Made by a program: the position numbers and the translations under genes. A DNA stretch of 10,557 nt from Gp13-AA77 sp036521995 (GTDB taxonomy: Bacteria; Acidobacteriota; Terriglobia; UBA7540): assembly GCA_036521995.1 (NCBI GenBank), contig DATDGR010000356.1:1-10557 (forward strand). The letters are read 5' to 3'. Below the pieces are notes generated by a model. That model saw only the letters and a list, made by a program, of their open reading frames with translations. It was not told the DNA's origin and searched no databases. Positions 1 to 6,238 of this stretch are shown in pieces (within the stretch, counting starts at the first letter, position 1; the number at the start of each line of letters is the position of its first letter).

Positions 1-426
1 GTTGAAGGTCCAGCCGAGGGTGACGATAAAGAGTTCGACAATGATCAGCCAGATGCCGCGGGTAAGCAGAAAGAACGAAACGGCAGCCGTGCCATTCTTT
101 CTGCCGTAAAGCCAGGCTGAGATCCCGGAGAGGAGCATAAAGACCGGAGCGCAATAGTGGGTGATCCAGCGGGTGAGGAAGAGGGCGACAGTAGTATGCT
201 GCAGATCGGTCGGATCGAACAGGTAGGCGCTGCGGTTGAAATAGTCGCGGGCATGGTCAAGCGCCATGATGATCATGACGATCCCCCGGAGTAGATCGAT
301 CGATTCGATGCGGGCAGTCCGGGGCTTTGCGGGAAGTGGGAATGGGGATAGGGCGGGAAGCGAAGGCGTGGTGGCTGGGTTGGGGATGATGCCACGGTTT
401 GCATCGCTTCCTCGACTCGGGACCAA
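1..426 (-). CDS. DUF1624 / heparan-alpha-glucosaminide N-acetyltransferase-like membrane protein, 5' part only
   Basis: The 3' end lies outside the window. In this frame the product has RIESIDLLRGIVMIIMALDH followed by ARDYF, the hallmark N-terminus of DUF1624 proteins, in which a first membrane helix follows a short basic lead and ends near a conserved Asp-His. Further hydrophobic segments follow, including THYCAPVFMLLSGISAWLYG and LTRGIWLIIVELFIVTLGW, so about three helices are visible. The family is thought to be integral membrane acyltransferases acting on sugars; the substrate here cannot be told. The start is uncertain. The only upstream in-frame start is TTG at 426, which has no good ribosome binding site and gives a Pro-rich lead of about 40 residues. 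An ATG at 404 with GAGG five bases upstream is in another frame and stops at 273, so a frameshift in the lead is possible. The gene follows the exchanger gene by about 80 bases. Confidence 0.72.
   Translation of the reverse strand, partial: MVPSRGSDANRGIIPNPATTPSLPALSPFPLPAKPRTARIESIDLLRGIVMIIMALDHARDYFNRSAYLFDPTDLQHTTVALFLTRWITHYCAPVFMLLSGISAWLYGRKNGTAAVSFFLLTRGIWLIIVELFIVTLGWTFN
321..357 (+). other. G-quadruplex-type G-tract cluster
   Basis: Six tracts of three or four G occur on the plus strand: 321-324, 331-333, 338-340, 344-347, 351-353 and 355-357. Loops are 6, 4, 3, 3 and 1 bases. This satisfies the usual four-tract, loop 1-7 pattern. It lies in the 5' part of the DUF1624 gene, on the template strand, where the C-rich coding strand encodes a Pro-rich linker. 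The pattern is seen directly; folding and function are inference. Confidence 0.45.
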
Positions 427-507
427 GAAAGGCCCGAAGAGAAAGCCTCGCTGTCACATCTTCCCATCGCAGCCATTTTGTTTCTTGGCGGCCGGTCGCC
501 AGAAGCA

Positions 508-1620
508 TCAACGCGGCGCTGGCAGCACGTAGAAGAAAACCGCCAGGATCGCGTAAACCCCCAGGAGCTGCAAGCCCTCCAGCCAGTTGGTCTCACCGTC
601 CATGGCGACCACCGCCACTGCCCCGACGGAGAGAATCACGGCGGCAATTTCGAGCGGATGAAAGACGAGCGACATGGGCGCGGAAAAAGCGGTGGAGAGA
701 AGCACGAGCAGGGGCGCCACGAAGAGCGCGATCTGCGTGCTGCTGCCGACAGCGATGTGGAGCGCGAGGTCCATGCGGCCGGAGCGCGCCGCCAGGATCG
801 CAGTCGAGTGCTCGGCGGCGTTGCCTACCGTCGCCACCACCACCACGCCCACGAAGAGTTGCGTCCAGCCCAGTGCGGAGGTCACGGCCTCGATCTGGCC
901 TACCAGGATCTCGCTGGCGGCGGCCACGAGCACCGCCACCCCCACCAGCACGGCCAACGCCGCGCCCTTGCTGAGCGCGGGCCGGCCATCCATCTCAGCG
1001 CGAAACAGAAAGCGATGCGTGTTCAGCATGAACACAAGGCTGGCCGCGTAGCTCACCAGCAGGACGCCAGCCACCCCGAAGCTCAAGTGCTCGATGCGAA
1101 AACCCCTCGCGTGGAGCGATCCGAACACCGAAAGCTGGAAGATGGCGGGCATCACCAGAGCGACCACCGCCAGGAACAGCATCGAGGTGTTGGCGCCCAT
1201 CGCCACGGAGCTGAAGCCGAGCTTCTCCCGGCCGAGGCCTCCCACAAAGGCGGCCAGGCCGAACACCAAAAGCAGGTTCCCGATAATACTGCCTGTAATC
1301 GAAGCCTTCACGACTTCGATGTCGCCCCGTTGCAAGGCCAAAACGCCGATGATCAGCTCGGCGAAATTGCCGAGGGTGGCGTTGAGCAGGCCGCCCGCCG
1401 CCGGGCCCACGTGCTCTGCCAGCTCCTGGGTAGCCTGTCCGAGCAAGCCGGCGAGCGGCACCAAGGCCAGCGCCGAAATCGAGAAGGCGAGCACGGGGTA
1501 GCCACCAAGCACGTCGAGGGCGACGGCCGCAGCCACCAGAGGCAGGATCGAAAGCCGCCAGCCTCCGAGCGAGAATCGCAAGGCTTCGTACAGGACGGAT
1601 TTGCTGGCCTCTTTTGACAT
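508..1620 (-). CDS. Calcium/proton exchanger, CaCA family (Cax type)
   Basis: A 370-residue integral membrane protein, the usual length for bacterial Cax exchangers, which export Ca2+ from the cytoplasm in exchange for H+. The two inverted alpha-repeats are clear. The first holds GNFAE (residues 84-88) and continues with ASITGSIIGNLLLVFG. The second holds GNAAE (266-270) and continues with IAVGSSTQIALFVAPLL. Glu88 and Glu270 are the expected ion-binding residues. About ten or eleven hydrophobic segments alternate with short loops, and a short acidic stretch (AEMDG, about 208-212) separates the halves. I chose the ATG at 1620 (MSKEASKS) because the open frame further upstream reads into the AsmA gene without membrane-protein character; no strong ribosome binding site is visible before it. 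It lies 58 bases after the AsmA gene, possibly in the same transcript. Specificity for Ca2+ over other cations is assumed from the family. Confidence 0.92.
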   Translation of the reverse strand: MSKEASKSVLYEALRFSLGGWRLSILPLVAAAVALDVLGGYPVLAFSISALALVPLAGLLGQATQELAEHVGPAAGGLLNATLGNFAELIIGVLALQRGDIEVVKASITGSIIGNLLLVFGLAAFVGGLGREKLGFSSVAMGANTSMLFLAVVALVMPAIFQLSVFGSLHARGFRIEHLSFGVAGVLLVSYAASLVFMLNTHRFLFRAEMDGRPALSKGAALAVLVGVAVLVAAASEILVGQIEAVTSALGWTQLFVGVVVVATVGNAAEHSTAILAARSGRMDLALHIAVGSSTQIALFVAPLLVLLSTAFSAPMSLVFHPLEIAAVILSVGAVAVVAMDGETNWLEGLQLLGVYAILAVFFYVLPAPR

Positions 1621-1678
1621 TGGCGGATCGGCGCGTCTCAGCCCTTGTAGGCAGACCTCAGTTCCCGGCGAGGCACTG

Positions 1679-3217
1679 TTAGTGAAGGATGGGGCTGCGC
1701 GGCGCGTCAAAGTGAGGTGCCACCAGCGTACCGGTGAGCGTAAACGGAAAGCTGATCTGGCCGCCCGCCGACATCTTGGAGCCCAATAGCCCCGCCACCA
1801 GATTCCCAACCGCGTTCTGACGTGCGCTGATTTTGGCGACGCCTTGGTAGTTGAGCCGGCCCGCACCCCCGAGCGCCAGGGTTCCGGATGCATCCAAGTC
1901 AATGCCGTTCCCGAGAATGCTGATCTGCCGGCTCCGAATCTGACCTTCCGCGATCTCAAGATCGGCGGACATAGAGCTGAACACTGAAGGGTCGGCCGAA
2001 GCTGATCCGCTGCGGATGACGTTCTTGATCAGCGCCATCAGATCGCGATTCAATCGGATTCCCGGCAGCGTGCCACTGCGCACCGTCACCTGTCCCCTGC
2101 CCTGCTTGTTGTCGAGCGGATCGCCGGAGGCCCCTCGCGCGTTGTCCAAAGAACTCCAGCCCGTGAGATCGATCTGACCTTCGAGCGTCCCGGTCAACTT
2201 GCCGCCCGCACTCGGGAAGGCCATGAGCGCGCGAGCCACGTCGATACCGGACAAGGAGAGGTGGGTGGTGTATCGCCGCGGCCGCGAAGCGGTATCCCAG
2301 ACCAGGTTCCCCGTGATTTGACCGCCGAACAACTGCAGTACGAGCCCGTCCACCAGGACCCCTCCGGAATAGAGCTCCAGGCCGCACCTGACGCCGGCGG
2401 CCTGAATGGCGCCGAAGCGAACGGACTTCGCGCTCAAGGTCCCGTGGGCGGCCAGCGGACCTCCCGGGCCAACGATCTCTGAAACGGCAACGTCTTCGAC
2501 CCGAGGGAGCTCGATCTCCGCGGATCGGCGCCAAGCCGTCTTCAAAAGAACAGGCCTCTTTGCGCGGCCTCGATGGTTACCGCGGGGTCCACCGGTCCAG
2601 GCGGAACCGGCCGTAAACAGATGCACGCCGAGCGCATCCGGATTAACATCTTGGAGCTTTGCCGAAACCCCGTCCGCCTCGAGAGACGGAGGTCCCAGCG
2701 GTTCAGAGTCTACGGTGCTTGCCACCATCGCGCGACCGTCTTCAACCTCGACGGTGGTAATCAGAATCGAAGGCGCGGCGGCTGCCCGCCAAGCGGTAGG
2801 CCGCAGGGCTGCCCGCGGACGTTCCGGACTTTCGGTGTTCCAGTGACCCTGACTGTTTGAAATCAGGCGCACGATGGGGCCTTCGAGCTTGAGCGACCGG
2901 ATCGCAATCTCCCGGTGCAGCAGCGCGCCGGGATCAAGCTCCGCGTACACCCGCTGAATTTCGAGAAAGTGACCCGGCGGGAACCCGGGCGGATTGCCGA
3001 TCGCCACGCTATCGGCGCGAACGGACAATGCCGGAAGCACCCGCAGGCTGAGGCGGCCAATCTCAACGCTGCGGCCGGTGCCCTCCTCGATGCGGGCGAT
3101 CACCTGGGGGCGGTAGCGGTCCAGATCGGCAAGGCGCGGAATCACGACGATCAAGACGAGGGCCAGGACCGCAAGCAGGACGAGGACGGTCAGAGCGATT
3201 TTGCGGCGTGCGGTCAT
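1679..3217 (-). CDS. AsmA family protein (envelope, single N-terminal membrane anchor)
   Basis: A 512-residue protein with a short basic N-terminus and one hydrophobic helix (about residues 7-28) followed by LADLDRYRPQVIARIEEGTG, which is typical of AsmA proteins. The rest should lie in the periplasm. The AsmA C-terminal type region is visible at about 340-500 (GGKLTGTLEGQIDLTG, the segment around SMSADLEIAEGQI, and LGNGIDLDASGTLALG). AsmA-like proteins are linked to outer-membrane biogenesis and lipid transfer; the exact role here is unknown. The ATG at 3217 has GGGGA about nine bases upstream. A CATAAT -10-like box for this strand lies at 3286-3291, without a convincing -35. Residues 204-233 are rich in Arg, Trp and Gly and look out of register with the flanking beta-rich sequence; another frame over the same bases reads PVPPGPVDPAVTIEAAQRG, so a pair of compensating frameshifts is possible. 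Confidence 0.85.
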   Translation of the reverse strand: MTARRKIALTVLVLLAVLALVLIVVIPRLADLDRYRPQVIARIEEGTGRSVEIGRLSLRVLPALSVRADSVAIGNPPGFPPGHFLEIQRVYAELDPGALLHREIAIRSLKLEGPIVRLISNSQGHWNTESPERPRAALRPTAWRAAAAPSILITTVEVEDGRAMVASTVDSEPLGPPSLEADGVSAKLQDVNPDALGVHLFTAGSAWTGGPRGNHRGRAKRPVLLKTAWRRSAEIELPRVEDVAVSEIVGPGGPLAAHGTLSAKSVRFGAIQAAGVRCGLELYSGGVLVDGLVLQLFGGQITGNLVWDTASRPRRYTTHLSLSGIDVARALMAFPSAGGKLTGTLEGQIDLTGWSSLDNARGASGDPLDNKQGRGQVTVRSGTLPGIRLNRDLMALIKNVIRSGSASADPSVFSSMSADLEIAEGQIRSRQISILGNGIDLDASGTLALGGAGRLNYQGVAKISARQNAVGNLVAGLLGSKMSAGGQISFPFTLTGTLVAPHFDAPRSPILH

Positions 3218-3455
3218 ATCGAGTGATCCCCAGGCTCCCTGCAGTCAGATGGCGCTGATCTCTTCGCCTCACCAGGCCCGTGACCATTATGAGGCACTTG
3301 CCGCTGTCGGCGCGACCCTCGCCGGACGGGCGCGAGCAAACAGAGTTTCGCAGCTCCTTGACTTCCGCGCGCGCCGGAAGGGAACATGAAGAGTCCGAAC
3401 ATTCGCTGGCCGTCGGCTGTCGCGGCCAGAGAACCTGCCCTGGAAATGAGGATGT

Positions 3456-4172
3456 ATGCGTCGCGACTACCACAAGTGGTACAGCCCAGCCCTGCAACGT
3501 GACATGGAACTGCTCGTCTTCGGGCACGGCGGCCTTCCGATGATCGTATTCCCCACTTCCATGGGCCGCTTCTACGACTACGAAGACAGGAACATGATCA
3601 AAGCCGTCGACTGGCGCTACGAAAGCGGTGCTCTGCAGGCTTTCTGTGTGGACAGTGTCGACGCCGAAAGCTGGTACAACAAGAGCATTCATCCCAGGGA
3701 CCGAGTGCTGAGGCACAACCAGTACGAGCGCTACCTTATCCAGGAAGTGATCCCCTTCGTCCGGTTGAAGAACGGTTCCGGCGAGCTTGCCACCACCGGC
3801 TGCAGCTTCGGCGGCTATCACGTGATGAACTTGTATCTGCGGCATCCCGACCTCGTGACCCAAGCTGTCAGTATGGGCGGAGCCTTCGACATCCATCAGT
3901 TTCTCGACGGCTATTACGACGACAATTGCTACTTCAACTGCCCTCCCGACTTCCTGCCCAATCTCAACGACGACTGGTACCTCAGCCGCTACCGCGCCCG
4001 CACGAAGGTGGTGCTGGCGACTGGTGAGAATGACATCTGCCTGGCCGAGAACGAACGCCTCGGCCACATCATGGACCAGAAGCAGATCCCGCACTGGCTC
4101 GATATCTGGCGCAACGGCACCGGCCACGATTGGCCCTGGTGGCAGCAGATGGCCGTGAAGTACTTCGGATAG
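3456..4172 (+). CDS. Alpha/beta-hydrolase esterase (COG4947-like)
   Basis: A 238-residue cytoplasmic protein without a signal peptide. The nucleophile elbow is GCSFGG with Ser117, preceded by a predicted strand (ELATTG). The likely acid is Asp193 in ATGENDICL after a strand (KVVLAT), and the likely base is His224 in GTGHDWPWW, completing a Ser-Asp-His triad in the right order. The layout and the aromatic-rich lead (RDYHKWYSPALQRDMELLVFG) resemble the uncharacterised esterase/lipase-like group COG4947; the natural substrate is not known. The ATG at 3456 is supported by GAGG about five bases upstream. The gene is divergent from the AsmA gene, with about 240 bases between them and no convincing promoter seen, and it ends next to the IS6 remnant, which is on the other strand. 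Confidence 0.85.
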   Translation: MRRDYHKWYSPALQRDMELLVFGHGGLPMIVFPTSMGRFYDYEDRNMIKAVDWRYESGALQAFCVDSVDAESWYNKSIHPRDRVLRHNQYERYLIQEVIPFVRLKNGSGELATTGCSFGGYHVMNLYLRHPDLVTQAVSMGGAFDIHQFLDGYYDDNCYFNCPPDFLPNLNDDWYLSRYRARTKVVLATGENDICLAENERLGHIMDQKQIPHWLDIWRNGTGHDWPWWQQMAVKYFG

Positions 4173-4219
4173 CTTGGAGCTGCCAACCCCGTCATATCAG
4201 ACCGGCCTGGCCACCACGG

Positions 4220-4377
4220 CTGAACCCATCGCCAAACCGTCGTATGGTCGACCTCCAAGCTTGGCTCGACCAGCAGTTCCTGGACGTCACGATAGGAGAG
4301 GGAGTAACGGCACAAAGAACGATCGCGGGCGAGAAATGCCGCCAGTTAGAGATCGCCGGACGCTGCGGTTTAGCCAT
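4220..4377 (-). pseudogene. IS6-family transposase fragment, frameshifted and truncated
   Basis: The minus strand reads MAKPQRPAISNWRHFSPAIV then LCAV from the ATG at 4377, then must change frame to continue as RYSLSYRDVQELLVE and LEVDHTTVWRWVQ. These two pieces are the conserved N-terminus of IS6-family transposases, which normally read through a WRHF...LCVRWY.RYSLSYRD...VDHTT..RWVQ arrangement. The RWY-type residues are missing at the junction, so there is a small deletion that also shifts the frame. After WVQ the similarity stops (PWWPGRSD) and no catalytic residues remain. It cannot make an active transposase. Confidence 0.8.
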
Positions 4378-4410
4378 GATCGGTCAAGCATAGCAGCGCG
4401 CGTCCCTGCA

Positions 4411-4429
4411 GGATCTTTGCAACACATCC
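4411..4429 (-). repeat. IS6-type terminal inverted repeat (single copy)
   Basis: On the minus strand this reads GGATGTGTTGCAAAGATCC. The core TGTTGCAAAGAT matches the end sequence I recall for IS6100- and IS26-like elements, whose ends start GGC.CTGTTGCAAA. It sits upstream of the transposase fragment at the proper distance and orientation, and only 2-3 bases beyond the TPR stop codon. The partner repeat is absent. Confidence 0.65.
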
Positions 4430-4431
4430 GG

Positions 4432-5433
4432 CTACGGCGGCTCCCTCGCAGCCTCCCTCCGGCCTTGCGCGCGCAGCGCCGCCACCGTACGATATTCACG
4501 CTCCGAATCCTCCTTGCGGCCCATCTGCTGGTAGACACGCGCCAAGGTGTAGTGAGCCTCCAGGTCCTCCGGGTTCTCTTTGAGCACCGTCTTGAGCTCC
4601 GTTTCGGCCTCGGCCAGACGCTTCTCGGCCAGCAGGACGCGCGCCAGGCCATAGTGCGCCTGCGTTCCTCCTGGCTTGAGCTCGATCACCTTGCGGAACA
4701 GGGCCTCGGCGGACGCCAGTTGCCCGTGCTCGAGCTCAATGTTTCCGGCCAGCCAGTAGGCGTCGTAGAAGCGGGGGTTGAGCTCGATCTCCTGCTTGTA
4801 TTCTCCGAGCGCCGCCGTCAGCTCTCCCTGGCTCTGATACGCGTAGCCAAGATGATAATGAGCGAGGGGAAGCCGCGGAGAGAGCTGAATCGCCCTCTTA
4901 AACTCTTCAATGGCCGGAAGAGTGCGATTCAAGTTGTGATAGACGCGGCCGAGCAGCAGATGGCCCTGGGCATTTTCAGAGTCGAGGCGCACGCAAGCTT
5001 CAAGCGGCTTCACCGCTTCGCCGTATCTGTTCTGGCTGAGTTCAAGCAAGGCCAGGTCGTAATAGGTTTCAGGATTCCTGGGATCGAGCTCGATCGAGCG
5101 CTCGAAGGCTTCGCGGGCCTGATCGGCCGCCTGCTTCTTGAAGAGGACGACACCGAGCAGTTGATAGGCCTCGCCGGAGCGCGGATAGGCTGTAATGGCC
5201 TGGCGCGCCAGCGATTCCGCGGCGTCGAGGTTACCTTGCCCGAGGTCGGCCTGGATCTGCTCCTCGTATTTGTCTTCCGGATTCTGCGCTTGTGCCCCCG
5301 AGACCGAACCCAGCGCGATCAGGCAGCAGGCCAACCCGACAAAGACAGTACGGAGAAGAGCAAGATTCTTCGTCGCCTTCGCCTCCTTAGAATGACAGGC
5401 TGGGCAAGTTCCTGCGCAAACTGCTAGACCCAC
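4432..5433 (-). CDS. Secreted tetratricopeptide repeat protein
   Basis: A 333-residue protein made of about eight consecutive 34-residue TPR units from residue ~50 to ~325, with the usual pattern of a small residue, Tyr, Leu/Gly and a terminal Pro (for example EAFERSIELDPRNPETYYDL and IEEFKRAIQLSPRLPLAHYH). TPR arrays act as protein-interaction scaffolds; the partner is unknown. A hydrophobic stretch (VFVGLACCLIALGSVSGAQA, about 30-49) ending in AQA looks like a signal peptide cleavage site, so export is likely, although the lead before it is unusually long. The only upstream in-frame start is GTG at 5433, directly preceded by a stop. It has no ribosome binding site, but the predicted promoter would start transcription at about this base. 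Residues ~12-22 (ACHSKEAKATK) are encoded by a dispersed repeat. The C-terminus is basic and irregular. Confidence 0.88.
   Translation of the reverse strand: MGLAVCAGTCPACHSKEAKATKNLALLRTVFVGLACCLIALGSVSGAQAQNPEDKYEEQIQADLGQGNLDAAESLARQAITAYPRSGEAYQLLGVVLFKKQAADQAREAFERSIELDPRNPETYYDLALLELSQNRYGEAVKPLEACVRLDSENAQGHLLLGRVYHNLNRTLPAIEEFKRAIQLSPRLPLAHYHLGYAYQSQGELTAALGEYKQEIELNPRFYDAYWLAGNIELEHGQLASAEALFRKVIELKPGGTQAHYGLARVLLAEKRLAEAETELKTVLKENPEDLEAHYTLARVYQQMGRKEDSEREYRTVAALRAQGRREAAREPP
5363..5397 (-). repeat. Dispersed repeat of the TGTCATTCTGAGGAGCG...GACGAAGAATCT type
   Basis: The minus strand reads TGTCATTCTAAGGAGG, then CGAAG, then GCGACGAAGAATCT. From memory this matches a short dispersed repeat that is abundant in acidobacterial and some other genomes and is often mistranslated as CHSEERSDEES. 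Relative to that consensus this copy has one G-to-A change and two single-G insertions. It lies inside the predicted coding region of the TPR protein, just before the signal peptide core. Only one copy is present in this window, so its repetitive nature is from prior knowledge. Confidence 0.6.
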
Positions 5434-5439
5434 GGGCCG

Positions 5440-5469
5440 ATGTTAAGGCCCGGTCCCGCACCGAGTCAA
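5440..5469 (-). promoter_or_regulatory. Predicted promoter of the TPR gene
   Basis: On the minus strand TTGACT (5469-5464) and TAACAT (5445-5440) are separated by 18 bases, matching sigma-70 boxes at 5 of 6 and 4 of 6 positions. Transcription would start about seven bases after the -10 box, at or next to the GTG start codon at 5433. This fits a leaderless transcript. Confidence 0.45.
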
Positions 5470-5533
5470 CGACGATGCTATGATCCCGAAGATCCCGTGG
5501 CCCGTGCATCGTCGGCAGCGGCCGAAACCACGC

Positions 5534-5539
5534 TATAAT
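5534..5539 (+). promoter_or_regulatory. Perfect TATAAT -10 box upstream of the secreted protein gene
   Basis: TATAAT lies 55 bases before the GTG start at 5595, which would give a leader of about 45-50 bases. There is no recognisable -35 box at the usual 16-18 base spacing (GTCGGC region), so the assignment rests on the -10 box and position alone. Confidence 0.4.
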
Positions 5540-5594
5540 GCTCGGGATACGGCGCGCATAGGCTCCCTGCCGGATCGATGACTCGGAGGAAAAC

Positions 5595-6125
5595 GTGAAG
5601 AGAATAAAACTGATTGACCGGATGTTTCTGCTTCTAACAGTTCTGATGGCCGGGACGGCAATCCTAACGGCCCAGGGCGGGTTCGAAGTCGTCACCGGCA
5701 AAGCCTTCGATTCGGCCTTTGTGAAGGACTTCTATCTGGAAGGCAACTCCATTCCCACCGAAAAGCGCAACGCCGCGCTCGTCAAAACTCCCGGTGGCGC
5801 CCGCGTGGAATTCGCTCTGCTCGATACCACCGGTTACAGCTCGCAGGTCCAGCAGAAGTACTCTGGCATGATCATCAGTGAGGGGACATTCTCGGCCGGC
5901 GGGGTGAAGCTGGGCGTGGGCAGCTTCGGCTTCGGAACCAAAATGCCGCGTCCCCCGAGCGGCGCCGAGGGCCAGGTGTTTTTCTACGATCAAGCCGGGA
6001 ACTCACTGGGCGATTGCCCCGCCAAGAAGGACAGCAGTCTCAAGTCACCCCGACCTCTGCAGGTGATCACGACGGGCGGTAGCACGCGCCTCTATCTGGG
6101 AGTCTACTGGATCGAGCTTCAGTAG
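5595..6125 (+). CDS. Small secreted protein of unknown function
   Basis: A 176-residue protein that I do not recognise. The GTG start at 5595 is well supported by GGAGGA ending five bases upstream. The N-terminus has basic residues (KRIK, DR) and a hydrophobic core (MFLLLTVLMAGTAILTA) followed by a plausible signal peptidase site near residue 27, so it is probably exported. The mature part is rich in Gly, Ser and Thr, with alternating hydrophobic residues suggesting beta structure (ARVEFALLDTTGYSSQVQQK, STRLYLGVYWIELQ). One Cys (GDCPAKK) is present. It has no catalytic motif that I can see and no membrane segment after the signal. It is transcribed divergently from the TPR gene and could have its own promoter. 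Nothing in the neighbourhood fixes its role. Confidence 0.75.
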   Translation: MKRIKLIDRMFLLLTVLMAGTAILTAQGGFEVVTGKAFDSAFVKDFYLEGNSIPTEKRNAALVKTPGGARVEFALLDTTGYSSQVQQKYSGMIISEGTFSAGGVKLGVGSFGFGTKMPRPPSGAEGQVFFYDQAGNSLGDCPAKKDSSLKSPRPLQVITTGGSTRLYLGVYWIELQ

Positions 6126-6238
6126 CGGCACTCCACATTCAAGGTAGCCAGGCGTCACCTCTGTCCATCTTACCGTCTGCGGCTGCGCCGGGCGAAGGCG
6201 GAACCGAAATGATATGATCAGCGGCGGAGGGTTCACCG

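Larger units (their letters stand above)
4220..4430 (-). mobile_element. Decayed IS6-family insertion sequence, one end only
   Basis: This stretch holds an IS6-type terminal repeat (4411-4429) and, in the expected orientation about 34 bases inside it, the first ~55 codons of an IS6-family transposase with a frameshift. Everything beyond the N-terminal helix-turn-helix part, including the DDE catalytic domain and the second end, is gone. The outer end lies just beyond the stop codon of the TPR gene. The inner break is near 4220 and the esterase gene ends at 4172; the bases between do not resemble anything I recognise. Confidence 0.75.

Noticed and set aside
490..510. Inverted repeat TGGCG / CGCCA after the exchanger gene as a terminator
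   Set aside because: The stem is five bases and is followed on the transcribed strand by A-rich, not T-rich, sequence; the next gene follows closely in the same direction.
478..1617. A 379-codon plus-strand open frame opposite the exchanger gene
   Set aside because: It is very rich in His, Gln and Arg, as expected for the reverse strand of a membrane-protein gene, and has no recognisable domain.
3063..4127. A 354-codon minus-strand open frame across the esterase and the AsmA start
   Set aside because: It overlaps two well-supported genes and spans the divergent intergenic region; it is an antisense shadow in high-GC DNA.
4174..5427. A 417-codon open frame on the plus strand across the TPR gene
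   Set aside because: It is the antisense shadow of a clear TPR array and of the IS6 remnant, has no family motifs and no ribosome binding site.
6213..6218. TATGAT as a -10 box for the dehydrogenase gene
   Set aside because: There is no -35 box at usable spacing and the box is only about 20 bases from the start codon, so the support is too weak to annotate.
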